Assembly (NCBI GenBank): GCA_013122435.1
Contig: WYDT01000003.1
Location: 310,001-374,000, forward strand
DNA from: Chloroflexi bacterium AL-N1
GTDB taxonomy: Bacteria; Chloroflexota; Chloroflexia; Chloroflexales; Roseiflexaceae
Length of the DNA: 64,000 nucleotides
Direction: 5' to 3'
Shown here: positions 18,212 to 26,435 of the stretch, piece by piece
Numbering within the stretch: position 1 is the stretch's first letter
Layout of the letters: each line of letters starts with the position of its first letter
Translations under genes and position numbers: made by a program
The notes under the pieces: generated by a model
What the model was told of the DNA's origin: nothing
What the model saw: the letters and a program-made list of their open reading frames with translations, nothing else
The model's database searches: none

Positions 18212-18937
18212 ATGCTGATTGATGTATCCACATTGTGGCTTATTATGGCCATCTTTTTTATTACCTCTTTCGTGCGTGCTTCGGTGGGTTTTGGCGATGC
18301 ACTCATGGCCATGCCGTTGCTCTCTCTGGTCGTCGGCATACAAACGGCAACACCGCTTTTCGCGCTAGTAGGCGTGTCTATCAGCTATGTTATTCTGGCA
18401 CGGAGCTGGCGCCACGTCGATATACGATCCGCGTGGCGGCTGATCCTGGCGTCGTTTGTGGGTATTCCCTTTGGTTTGTACTGGCTCACGAATATTCCCG
18501 AGGAGGTTGTCACGACCATTTTAGGGGTAGGGGTGATGTTCTTTGGTCTGTATAATTTATTCGCGCCACCATTGCCGCTGCTGCTGGGCGAGCGATGGGG
18601 GTATGCTTTTGGCTTTTTCGCGGGTATACTCGGTGGTGCCTACAACACTAACGGGCCGCCTATTGTAGTCTATGGAACCTTAAAACGCTGGGACCCAGAA
18701 CAATTTCGCTCGACGCTCCAGGCCTATTTCGCATTTGCCGGGCTGATGATTCTGGCTGCACATGGATTGGCGGGGTTATGGACACAGCAAATTGTTCAGA
18801 CATATCTGTTTATTATGCCTGCTGCAATCAGCGCTATTGTGCTTGGCAGTAAGGCAAGCCGCTATATACCTGTGCCACTGTTTCGACGTATTATCTATGG
18901 AGTGCTCATCTGTGTTGGCTTTTTTCTCATCATATAA
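18212..18937 (+). CDS. sulfite exporter TauE/SafE family permease
   Basis: A 241-residue membrane protein with seven to eight predicted transmembrane helices. The first TauE/SafE repeat begins FFITSFVRASVGFGDALMAMPLL and the second is marked by GILGGAYNTNGPPIVVYG near residue 140, matching the family's duplicated G-G-NGP motif. Members export sulfoacetate, sulfite or related anions, mostly uncharacterised. An AGAGGG site precedes the ATG. It is divergent from the MBL gene and convergent with a four-helix membrane protein whose stop lies 10 bp away. Confidence 0.9.
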   Translation: MLIDVSTLWLIMAIFFITSFVRASVGFGDALMAMPLLSLVVGIQTATPLFALVGVSISYVILARSWRHVDIRSAWRLILASFVGIPFGLYWLTNIPEEVVTTILGVGVMFFGLYNLFAPPLPLLLGERWGYAFGFFAGILGGAYNTNGPPIVVYGTLKRWDPEQFRSTLQAYFAFAGLMILAAHGLAGLWTQQIVQTYLFIMPAAISAIVLGSKASRYIPVPLFRRIIYGVLICVGFFLII

Positions 18938-18946
18938 TCTGGTCGT

Positions 18947-19492
18947 TTATGACGATGATTGTACGGTATACTCGTTCGTCAAGCGGGCAAACTCATGCAA
19001 AAATACAGGGATTCGTCGTTGCCAGAGGATGGGCAACATCGCCAGGATGACTAAGGTTAGATGAATGGAAATCAGAAACCCTGGAAGCACAAAGAGTAAA
19101 AATAAGGGTGCGACAGAGAAAATGAACTGATTTCCAACACTGTAGATGTTTATTGATACGTTTGCCCATGCAAAGTGGATGAAGCGAGTGCGATACGATG
19201 GCACGTTGCCGGCAAGTTGTAGCAGCAGTTCGGTAACGAGGAGCCATATACATTGACCAAAGACGACAATAAAAATGCAGCTAAGGGTTACCAGTCGCAG
19301 ATATTCGTGTAATGGTGATGACGGCATGGTGATCGGCCAGATATATTCGCTTTGCCACACGCATACGATCACAGAGCCTAAACCCCAGATAGCCATGATA
19401 GCTCCCCATGTACTGCCCCAGGTAAAACAGAGACTGTTCCAGAACATCTGACAAAATCGCCTGAATGAAGTTAGTTTATATGATGCATCCAT
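18947..19492 (-). CDS. hypothetical four-helix membrane protein
   Basis: A 181-residue protein with four clear hydrophobic segments (about residues 22-45, 65-92, 115-140 and 140-160) and few charged residues. An AAGGAAG site precedes the start. I do not recognise the family; it resembles small YesL-like or DUF624-like membrane proteins in size and helix spacing, which is a weak guess. It is convergent with the TauE/SafE gene and divergent from the second DUF574 methyltransferase. Confidence 0.6.
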   Translation of the reverse strand: MDASYKLTSFRRFCQMFWNSLCFTWGSTWGAIMAIWGLGSVIVCVWQSEYIWPITMPSSPLHEYLRLVTLSCIFIVVFGQCIWLLVTELLLQLAGNVPSYRTRFIHFAWANVSINIYSVGNQFIFSVAPLFLLFVLPGFLISIHLTLVILAMLPILWQRRIPVFLHEFARLTNEYTVQSSS

Positions 19493-19840
19493 GTAATCTT
19501 CCTTGTTAGCCTGTCGAACATGTGTACTATACTATAACAAAATGTGTAAAGTGTACAGTGTACAGTGACTTTACCACGTGGAAGTCTGGAATCTTCTTTT
19601 TTGTATGTAAGAGGTTTTGACACGTGAAGTATTTACAAAAGCCGGGCTTTCTCCTATACTTACGTCAATATGGCTATTTCCTATACTTGATGGCCTTGAT
19701 CTGGCCCACAGTTTCTCTGGGTTTGCTGATTGTGCCCATGTATGAGATATATGTCTTTTTGTGTAGTAGGGTACTCTCTTGGTGATACAACCAGCAAAGA
19801 CGATCTGTTTATTCATTCTGTTGATTGATTAGGAGGAGTA
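19493..19840. other. divergent intergenic region with short repeats
   Basis: About 350 bp, no gene. It contains an overlapping GTGTACAGTGTACAGTG at 19551-19567 and two near-copies of TTTC(TC)CTATACTT around 19648-19661 and 19677-19688, roughly 29 bp apart. These could be regulator sites for the flanking divergent genes, but nothing ties them to a known factor. Confidence 0.4.
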
Positions 19841-20632
19841 ATGTCCGACAATTCTGGATTTCCTGACAAGCCAAGTCCAGCACGTATGTATGATTACTAC
19901 CTTGGTGGTAAGCACAACTTCGAGATTGATCGTCAGGCGGCAAAGCAGGTGATAGCGTTTTATCCAGATATGCCATACGCAGCCAAGTCCAATCGAGCCT
20001 TTCTCCGTCGTGTGGTGCCATTTCTCTCATCACAGGGCATTAATCAATTTCTCGATCTTGGATCAGGTATTCCGACTGAGGGCAATGTTCACGAAGTTGC
20101 ACAGTCCATAAATCCGCAAGCACGTACGGTCTATGTAGAGATCGATCCGGTAGCTGTGGCATACAGTCAACAAATCCTAGAGGGTCAAAAGAACGTAGCT
20201 TCGGTCGTTGGAGATGTACGTGAACCGGATACGATCCTGAACCATAGCCAGACACGGTCATTAATAGATTTCAAACAACCTGTTGCGGTTCTAATGGTAG
20301 CAATGCTTCATTTTATCACCAATGATGCTGAATTGTATCGGATTGTGCGTGCATTCCGTGATGCGGTACCGTCAGGAAGCTATATCGTTATCACCCATTC
20401 CTGCTACTTTGAGGGCGTTAAGAGTGATCCAACGGTAGATAAGGTTGAGTCAATCTACGCCAAAGCCATGGAGGGCCTCAAGATCCGTACGCGTGATGAG
20501 GTCATGCCATGCTTTGAAGGGGTGGAACTGGTGGAGCCTGGGTTTGTTGATACGGTAATCTGGCGTCCCGAGGAACCACAGAACAATCCTAAGTGGTCTG
20601 GATATGTGGCCGGGGTTGCGCGGAAGTCCTAA
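19841..20632 (+). CDS. SAM-dependent methyltransferase, DUF574 (PF04672) type, copy 2
   Basis: A 263-residue paralogue of the methyltransferase at 12310-13101, the same length and colinear. Shared blocks include ARMYDYYLGGKHNFEIDRQAA, FLDLGSGIPTEGNVHE, VEIDPVAVAYSQQIL, DPxTIL-NHSQTR and AMLHF. By eye roughly 60% of positions agree, so the pair is an old duplication rather than a recent one. The start has a strong TAGGAGGAG site. The methyl acceptor is unknown. A hairpin follows the stop. Confidence 0.9.
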   Translation: MSDNSGFPDKPSPARMYDYYLGGKHNFEIDRQAAKQVIAFYPDMPYAAKSNRAFLRRVVPFLSSQGINQFLDLGSGIPTEGNVHEVAQSINPQARTVYVEIDPVAVAYSQQILEGQKNVASVVGDVREPDTILNHSQTRSLIDFKQPVAVLMVAMLHFITNDAELYRIVRAFRDAVPSGSYIVITHSCYFEGVKSDPTVDKVESIYAKAMEGLKIRTRDEVMPCFEGVELVEPGFVDTVIWRPEEPQNNPKWSGYVAGVARKS

Positions 20633-20649
20633 CATATCAAAGTTGTCGG

Positions 20650-20677
20650 AGGGTACTGGTACTCCACCAAGTACCCT
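20650..20677 (+). terminator. hairpin after methyltransferase copy 2
   Basis: AGGGTACT (20650-20657) pairs with AGTACCCT (20670-20677), a perfect 8-bp stem starting 18 bp after the stop. No T run, so termination is only probable. Confidence 0.45.
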
Positions 20678-20715
20678 TCTGAATAGCCCACATGATGAGA
20701 GGAGGTGACAGCAAC

Positions 20716-20985
20716 ATGATTGCACGTTATATAATCCCGCTTCTTTCTGGTATCATCATTTTTCTCGTTTGTAGTATGTTCGCACTTTATACCACAACGT
20801 CCAATCCTCAGGCCATGCCTCGTTGGTGGCATTCACCTTCTATGGGCCGTCATATGCTTTCCGTCGGATTGCTTCCATGTAGTGAGCGGATGTCGGGACA
20901 GCTTATCATTGGCCATAATGTCCTGTATTCGAGTCGTTACCCACCACCTGGTCTATCGATACCAACAGCGCCGCCCTGTCCATAA
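20716..20985 (+). CDS. small membrane-anchored hypothetical protein
   Basis: An 89-residue reading with one N-terminal transmembrane segment (about residues 4-26, YIIPLLSGIIIFLVCSMFALY) and a proline-rich tail. The only firm support is a very strong ribosome-binding site, AGGAGGTGA, seven bases before the ATG. The tail has no recognisable fold, and the gene may be a degraded version of something longer. It precedes the frameshifted endonuclease/exonuclease/phosphatase gene by 56 bp. Confidence 0.4.
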   Translation: MIARYIIPLLSGIIIFLVCSMFALYTTTSNPQAMPRWWHSPSMGRHMLSVGLLPCSERMSGQLIIGHNVLYSSRYPPPGLSIPTAPPCP

Positions 20986-21041
20986 AGGGCGCACCATGAA
21001 AGTGAAGTATCACAAACAGATCCTGTGCGAAGAGGTTGCTT

Positions 21042-21883
21042 ATGTCCTATCCGCTCCATCCCTATCGTTTCGATACACAGACGCAAAGTTGGCAGATCGT
21101 ATCACCAGAGGACACAGACACGTCCCTCGAAAACCTCACCTGTGTGACATTCACTGTCTGGTTTGCGCGATTTTACTTTGCGGAACGGTGTGCAGTTTTG
21201 TTGCAGTTGGTCAAGGCGTGTGATGCGGACATCGTTGCATTTCAAGAGATTATCCCACCATTTCTTGAGTATCTTCTCGCACAGGATTGGATACGTCTGC
21301 AGTATGCCATTTCGGACGCGTTAGGCATTACCGTAGGTGGTTACGGCATGGTGTTGCTCTCACGCATAACGCCATTGCGGTTTGTGTTGTATGAGTTGAC
21401 CAGTTTTATGAACCGCCCTTTGCTGGTTGCGGAATTGTATCTGAATAAAGAGCGCACGGCTATGGGAACCGTTCATCTGGAAAGCACAGGTCCGTTTGCT
21501 GCGAGCGAGGGCAACAGTTACGCGAGGTGTTTCCGGTGCTCCAGCAAGAGTCTCACGCACTGCTGATGGGTGACTTTAACTTTTGTTCGTCGTGGAACGA
21601 GGAGAACGAACGCATTCCTGATACATACCGTGATCTGTGGAGTGTTCTGTATCCCGACCTCCCTGGCTACACTGAGGATACCAACATCAACACAATGCGT
21701 CTCGAACAAACTGGTAAACACAAACAGGTGCGCTTCGACCGTATCCTGCTACGTTCGGTGAGACCGGGCTGGTCCCCTGTTGCCATTGAACTGTTGGGTA
21801 CCAAACCTATTGCAGTGGAACATTCCAATGTGTTTCCCTCCGATCACTTTGGTCTGGTTAGTCGTTTGCAGTGGCATGGATGA
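21042..21883 (+). pseudogene. endonuclease/exonuclease/phosphatase family protein, frameshifted
   Basis: Two overlapping frames together make one complete EEP-fold protein of about 280 residues. Frame one (21042-about 21510) holds DIVAFQE (metal-binding Glu), GYGMVLLSR and GTVHLES. Frame two (about 21510-21883) holds LLMGDFNF (Asp/Asn catalytic), FDRILLRS and the terminal PSDHFGLV His. Adding one G to the GGG at 21509-21511 joins them as SEGQQLREVFPVL. The intact family cleaves phosphodiesters in nucleic acids or lipids, or dephosphorylates inositides. It is either recently inactivated or a base-calling error. It sits 17 bp before an alpha/beta hydrolase gene, as an operon. Confidence 0.8.
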
Positions 21884-21900
21884 TAGCTATAAGGAGTTCT

Positions 21901-22710
21901 ATGCAGATCGAATTAATTGATCGCAAATCAACAAACCTGGCGCACCACACACCGCTGTTGTTTGTCCATGGAGCCTACCACGCCGCTTGGTGCTGGGATG
22001 TGCACTTTCTGCCCTACTTCGCCGACCGTGGGTATCATGCCTGTGCCATGAGCCTGCGTGGACACGGCACAAGTGCTGGTCGTGAGGCATTGCGTCGCAC
22101 TAGCCTCAATGATTTTGTCGACGATCTAGCTGAGACTGTGCAGCGTTTTGAAACGCCACCAGTGTTGATTGGACACTCGCTTGGCGCTACGATTACCCAA
22201 CGCTATTTGGAGTATCACACGATGCCCGCTGCAATTATCATGTCCGCTTTAGTGCGGCAGGGGTCCGCACCGCCAAAGGCATTTTTGCAACTCTTTTTAC
22301 GCTTGCTACGTGAGCATCCACGGACGCTGCTCAAGTCCTTTCTGACACGAGAGGGGTATTACTTGCTGAGTGTGTCAGAGGTTGCCCACGAGCTGTTTTA
22401 CTCGCCCGCGACACCACATGATCTGGTGCAGCAATATGTTGCTCGTATGCAGCCAGAGTCAGCGCGTGTGAGCTTCGATGTGTCAACGGCAAAACCTGTA
22501 TCGCTAGCGTTCCTGAGCAAGACACCAATCTTGTTTGTTGGTGGTGCTGACGATAGCCTGACCCAGCCACATATGCTTGAGGCAGGTGCACAGGCATTGC
22601 AGACAGAAGTAGTCATCTGCCCGAATGTTGGTCACAACCTAATGCTTGAGCCTGGCTGGCAGGTGGCAGCCGATACAATGATCGATTGGTTGCGACGGCG
22701 TGGATTGTAG
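21901..22710 (+). CDS. alpha/beta hydrolase
   Basis: A 269-residue alpha/beta hydrolase. Visible marks are the oxyanion HGAYHAAWCW near residue 25, the nucleophile elbow IGHSLGATI near residue 91, the acid in VGGADDSLT near residue 220 and the catalytic His in NVGHNLMLEP near residue 243. The chosen ATG follows AAGGAG; a reading from 21871 would overlap the preceding gene. The lid region carries many Arg and Leu, as in lysophospholipase- or haloperoxidase-like members. Co-transcription with the broken EEP gene is likely. The substrate is unknown. Confidence 0.85.
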   Translation: MQIELIDRKSTNLAHHTPLLFVHGAYHAAWCWDVHFLPYFADRGYHACAMSLRGHGTSAGREALRRTSLNDFVDDLAETVQRFETPPVLIGHSLGATITQRYLEYHTMPAAIIMSALVRQGSAPPKAFLQLFLRLLREHPRTLLKSFLTREGYYLLSVSEVAHELFYSPATPHDLVQQYVARMQPESARVSFDVSTAKPVSLAFLSKTPILFVGGADDSLTQPHMLEAGAQALQTEVVICPNVGHNLMLEPGWQVAADTMIDWLRRRGL

Positions 22711-22721
22711 GTATGTGGTAT

Positions 22722-23885
22722 TTAACGACTACCCGCCAACATATCGATCAGACCCATATACACCTCGGTGCCCAGTAGCAACTGGTCTATGCTGATATGC
22801 TCATCGATAGTGTGAAAGTGTCTGGGATTGCCGGGACCCAGTACAATCGTAGGAATACCAAGCTCTCCTGCACTCCCGCTCCCGTTGGTGCAATACGACA
22901 CCGCACAGGTCTGGGCCTTCTCACCTGTCGCAGCAACGCTCTGGAGTGCTGCTTGTACAAACGGGCTGTTTTCAGAAATGTCCCATGCAGGGTGAAAATC
23001 ATCGCTGGTCAGCGTAGCACCTGTGTAGCAGGGGACAGTGACATCAAGGTAGTCGACATGCACATGTTCCAAACCAACCAAAGTCGCCCACAGGCTATCG
23101 AGCACACTCTCACGGGTTTCGCCACGGACCAGGCGACGATCCCAGCGCACGGTGCAGCGGTCGGGGACAATGCTGGTGCCCGGGTAGGGTGAACTTACAA
23201 TCTCAACCAGCTCCATAATGCCTGGACCAAGCAATTGGTCGTGGGGTGGCTGAAACGCACACAGTCGTGCGGTGGCTTCCATCATATGATAGACAGCATT
23301 GTCGCCCAGATGTGGTGTTGAGCTATGGGCCGGGCGTCCGTGGGTGGTGACGCGAATACCGGCACGTCCCTTCTGACCAATCCCCACCTGGAGTTCGGTT
23401 GACTCGCCAATAACGACAAGATCAGCAGGGTGTTGTTGCAAAATGGCATTGAGGGCTGGTCCCTCCAACTCCTCTTCAGCAACACTGGCCGAGACGGTGA
23501 TCATGCCGCGCAGTTGCTCACGTGGCGTAAAACCAGCCGCACAGATCATTGCCGCAACAGGCCCCTTCATATCGGTTGCACCACGACCCCAGATGTTGCC
23601 ATCGACCAGTTCGGCACCAAACGGATCGTGTTGCCATTGGTCAACGGCGGTAGCGGGAACCGTATCCAGGTGACCATCAAAATGCAGTCGTGGGCCATCG
23701 CTCCGACCGACGATGCGGCCAACGACACTGCCAAACCCATCAACCCAGACTTCATCATAGCCGAGTTGTTGCATCCAGTGTTCTGCAATACGGGCCGCAT
23801 CCTGCTCACGTCCCGCGAGACTTTGGACACGTACAAGCTCCTGGCAGCAGGCAATCACTTGACTCTGTTGGCTTTCTGTCAACAT
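22722..23885 (-). CDS. M20 family metallopeptidase, YgeY-like
   Basis: A 387-residue zinc hydrolase of the M20 family (ArgE/DapE/CPG2), closest in wording to the YgeY group of selenium-metabolism-linked hydrolases. Metal ligands and signatures are FDGHLDTVP near residue 73, GRGATDMKGPVAAM near residue 97, SVAEEELEGPAL near residue 130 with the catalytic Glu pair, and the dimerisation-domain motif GRPAHSSTP near residue 187. The C-terminal HTIDEHISIDQL supplies the last His. The start at 23885 follows CAGGAG; an extension to 23939 has no support. No selenium genes (ygfK, ssnA, selD) lie nearby, so the name is only a similarity. It is divergent from the MerR gene. Confidence 0.85.
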   Translation of the reverse strand: MLTESQQSQVIACCQELVRVQSLAGREQDAARIAEHWMQQLGYDEVWVDGFGSVVGRIVGRSDGPRLHFDGHLDTVPATAVDQWQHDPFGAELVDGNIWGRGATDMKGPVAAMICAAGFTPREQLRGMITVSASVAEEELEGPALNAILQQHPADLVVIGESTELQVGIGQKGRAGIRVTTHGRPAHSSTPHLGDNAVYHMMEATARLCAFQPPHDQLLGPGIMELVEIVSSPYPGTSIVPDRCTVRWDRRLVRGETRESVLDSLWATLVGLEHVHVDYLDVTVPCYTGATLTSDDFHPAWDISENSPFVQAALQSVAATGEKAQTCAVSYCTNGSGSAGELGIPTIVLGPGNPRHFHTIDEHISIDQLLLGTEVYMGLIDMLAGSR

Positions 23886-24050
23886 GGCAGTGCTCCTGTA
23901 ACGATAATCTGTGAAAGGAATAATAACGCTATTATACAACTACTGGATAATGGCATGGGGTTGGGTTTTTGAGGCGTCCAAATACTGTGAACAGCACATC
24001 AGAGATTTGCAAATGGTCCGCAGCCATTTTGATGAGTATCTATCAGGGGG

Positions 24051-24081
24051 TTGACTTTCCCGTTACGGGAAGGTGCATAAT
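24051..24081 (+). promoter_or_regulatory. MerR-type promoter and operator
   Basis: TTGACT (24051-24056) and CATAAT (24076-24081) are separated by 19 bp, two more than the sigma-70 optimum, as in MerR-activated promoters. A perfect dyad, TTCCCG-TTA-CGGGAA (24057-24071), fills the spacer. It sits immediately upstream of the MerR gene at 24103, so the regulator very likely controls itself and the following BtrH-like gene. Confidence 0.85.
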
Positions 24082-24102
24082 GAAGTCAGGAAACAGAAGT
24101 TT

Positions 24103-24942
24103 ATGGAAACACCTATGTTCAAAATTGGCGATTTCTCAAAACTCAGTCAGGTTAGCAGCAAGGCGTTGCGGTACTATGACGATATTGGTTTGCTGAAACC
24201 CGCTCACGTCGATCGTTTCACGGGCTATCGCTACTACACCGTCGATCAACTTCCCCGGCTAAACCGTATTGTAGCTCTTAAGGAACTGGGGTTTGCGCTG
24301 GATCAGATCGCGCAATTACTCGCGGATGACATTTCTGTGGAGCAACTGCAGGGAATGTTATTGCTCAAACAAGCGGAAATCGAGCGACATATCGAGTCCG
24401 AACAGCAACGATTACGGCGTGTACAGGCACGGTTGCAGCAGATTACCCGTGAAAACACAGCGCCTGTTTATGATGTCATTACTAAGCACATCGAAGAAAT
24501 CGCTATTGCTTCCATTCGCGAGCACATTCCTGATTACACTCACGTTGGACATCTGTTTAACGCACTCTTTGACTATCTTGGTGAGCAGCACATCGTGACC
24601 AGCGGCCCGCCCTTTGTGCGGTACCACGATGGGGAATACCGTGAAGAAGATCCTGATGTGGAAGCCGGAATTGCGTTGGAAGGTGCGGGAGAAGACACTG
24701 AGCGCATCCTGTTTTCTCGCCTATCTGCTATGACTGTTGCTACGACGATTCACACAGGCCATTACGACACGCTGTTTTTGGCCTATGGTGCACTTCTGGA
24801 ATGGATCGAAGCGAATAACTACGAGATGCATATACCCAATCGTGAAATGTATCTACGTGGACCAGCACGTAATCGTAATCCGCAGGACTACGTCACGGAG
24901 GTTCAAATCCCGATTAGAAAGCGTACAATCCTGTCAAAATGA
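24103..24942 (+). CDS. MerR family regulator with GyrI-like effector domain
   Basis: A 279-residue MerR-type activator. The N-terminal winged helix-turn-helix is FKIGDFSKLSQVSSKALRYYDDIGLL (residues 5-30) with YRYYTVDQL following. A coiled dimerisation helix (residues 75-110, rich in Glu, Gln and Arg) leads to a GyrI/AraC_E_bind-like effector domain (about residues 120-279) of the type that binds bulky cationic drugs in BmrR relatives. The chosen ATG follows AGGAAAC; an ATG at 24115 is also possible. A 19-bp-spacer operator lies directly upstream. It is followed after 26 bp by the BtrH-like gene, its most likely regulated partner. Confidence 0.9.
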   Translation: METPMFKIGDFSKLSQVSSKALRYYDDIGLLKPAHVDRFTGYRYYTVDQLPRLNRIVALKELGFALDQIAQLLADDISVEQLQGMLLLKQAEIERHIESEQQRLRRVQARLQQITRENTAPVYDVITKHIEEIAIASIREHIPDYTHVGHLFNALFDYLGEQHIVTSGPPFVRYHDGEYREEDPDVEAGIALEGAGEDTERILFSRLSAMTVATTIHTGHYDTLFLAYGALLEWIEANNYEMHIPNREMYLRGPARNRNPQDYVTEVQIPIRKRTILSK

Positions 24943-24968
24943 TGGTACATGGATGAAAGGACCCGATC

Positions 24969-25994
24969 ATGCTTGCCCCGTTGGCGACATTCGAGAGTTT
25001 AGAAACCCATCATTGTGTTACTGGTTCTATGCGACATATCTACACCTTTTACGATCACCCAATCAGTGAAGAGATGCTCTTTGGGCTGGGAGAAGGCACT
25101 GGCTATATCTATTGGCATCAGAAGGGTCAAATACCATTTCTGGGTGGACGGGCCTCACCGGAGCCAAGCGTAGAGGAACTGGTCGGTCAACGCACTGGTG
25201 TACAACTCACACCACACACCACATCCAGTGCACGAAAGGCTGAAGCTGTGCTCCTGGAATTGCTTGAGAGCGGTACACCTGTTATGCTGCAGGTCGATAT
25301 GGGGTTTCTGCCATATATGGATTTTGGTGGCGAGGAATATCATTTTGGAGGACATGTCATTGTGGCCTGTAGTTATGATGCTGATGCTGCTACCGTCCTC
25401 GTCGCGGATCGCGATCGTGAATTGCATCCGGTACCACTGGAGGCGCTGGCTCAGTCCCGTGGCTCGAAGCACAAACCATTCCCGCCAAAGCACAAATGGT
25501 ACACATTTGATTTTACAGGTAAGCGTCATCCAACCATCCCAGAAATCTATACGGCTATCGCGAACCAGGCCCAACTGATGCTTAATCCACCAATCAGTAA
25601 TATCGGCATATCTGGCATTCGCAAAACGGCCCAGTTGCTCCCTAAATGGCGTGACGTACTCAGTGAGGTCGATCTCCGCACCACATTATTTAACGCCTAT
25701 ATTTTTATCAGTCCCGTCGGCGGGACGGGTGGTGGTACCTTTCGATACATGTTCAGTCGTTTTCTTGATGAAGCAGCGGAACGCATCGGTAATGATAAAC
25801 TCCATCAGGCAGCACGCGATTTTCAAGACATTGGTGATCGCTGGGCAGCACTTGGTGAGTGGTGTCAAGAGATGTCCGCTGCTCCATCGCCGTGTGCTTA
25901 TCTTGATGAGGCAGTGGAGCCATTGCAGGAAATCGCCACTCTGGAGGAGTCGGCCTGGAAACGCCTGGCAACTGTGGTTGATCAGGGAGGGTGA
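24969..25994 (+). CDS. BtrH N-terminal domain protein (BtrH_N/DUF4872)
   Basis: A 341-residue protein of the BtrH_N-DUF4872 type. The N-terminus THHCVTGSMRHIYTFY (residues 13-28) and LFGLGEGTGYIYW (residues 38-50) match the cysteine-acyltransferase-like domain of BtrH, which joins an acyl chain to an aminoglycoside during butirosin synthesis. HFGGHVIVACSYD near residue 120 supplies the His. The C-terminal half (about residues 190-335) matches the DUF4872 helical region. A Cys-His pair is therefore present and the protein may be an acyl- or peptidyl-transferase. No carrier protein or NRPS is nearby. It shares a transcript with the MerR gene; ribosome-binding site GAAAGGA. Confidence 0.85.
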   Translation: MLAPLATFESLETHHCVTGSMRHIYTFYDHPISEEMLFGLGEGTGYIYWHQKGQIPFLGGRASPEPSVEELVGQRTGVQLTPHTTSSARKAEAVLLELLESGTPVMLQVDMGFLPYMDFGGEEYHFGGHVIVACSYDADAATVLVADRDRELHPVPLEALAQSRGSKHKPFPPKHKWYTFDFTGKRHPTIPEIYTAIANQAQLMLNPPISNIGISGIRKTAQLLPKWRDVLSEVDLRTTLFNAYIFISPVGGTGGGTFRYMFSRFLDEAAERIGNDKLHQAARDFQDIGDRWAALGEWCQEMSAAPSPCAYLDEAVEPLQEIATLEESAWKRLATVVDQGG

Positions 25995-26040
25995 TTATTC
26001 ACACACCTTGGTTCGTTTTCTAGTGGCGGTGACCTGACAT

Positions 26041-26077
26041 GATGGGAGAGCTTTCTGAGGAGGGCACTACTCCCATC
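26041..26077. terminator. hairpin between BtrH-like and convergent small membrane gene
   Basis: GATGGGAG (26041-26048) pairs with CTCCCATC (26070-26077), a perfect 8-bp stem with a 21-nt loop in the 100-bp gap between convergent genes. Confidence 0.4.
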
Positions 26078-26093
26078 CAAGCGCAGCGGTTAC

Positions 26094-26435
26094 TTACCTG
26101 CTCTGCGATCCATGTTGTTGCTGCCAACGCTGTTGCATCTGTTGAGCTACGGTGATATCGACCCACGCACGTTCGGTCTGCTTAGAGACAATTTGATAGA
26201 TGACGATCCCGACGCCTACAAGGAATACTAACACCCCCAATGGAAGAAAGAGAACACCAGTTACTGTAGCGAAGAGCAGTGTTAGGATAACGGACACGAT
26301 AATCGTACCTGTACTAGCTGGATTTGAACGCTCCAATTGCACTCCGTATTCGTTACGCTGCGTGATACGCCAGCCTGATGCTGTGTACGACGTAACTGCC
26401 CACGAAGTTAGTTCCTGATCCGTATTCTTTTGCAT
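26094..26435 (-). CDS. hypothetical two-helix membrane protein
   Basis: A 113-residue protein with a polar N-terminal beta-like domain (SWAVTSYTASGWRITQRNEYGVQLER) and two hydrophobic helices close together (about residues 44-62 and 63-82), then a basic, Gln-rich tail (QQMQQRWQQQH). This arrangement occurs in small membrane proteins common next to short DUFs in Chloroflexota and actinobacteria. I cannot name the family. It is convergent with the BtrH-like gene and borders the gene-poor stretch. Confidence 0.6.
   Translation of the reverse strand: MQKNTDQELTSWAVTSYTASGWRITQRNEYGVQLERSNPASTGTIIVSVILTLLFATVTGVLFLPLGVLVFLVGVGIVIYQIVSKQTERAWVDITVAQQMQQRWQQQHGSQSR

Noticed and set aside
20650..20985. 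Antisense and alternative-frame readings around the small membrane protein
   Set aside because: None has a ribosome-binding site; only the plus-strand reading at 20716 has one.
23443..23972. Long plus-strand readings over the M20 peptidase gene
   Set aside because: They are antisense shadows of a gene with clear zinc-site motifs.
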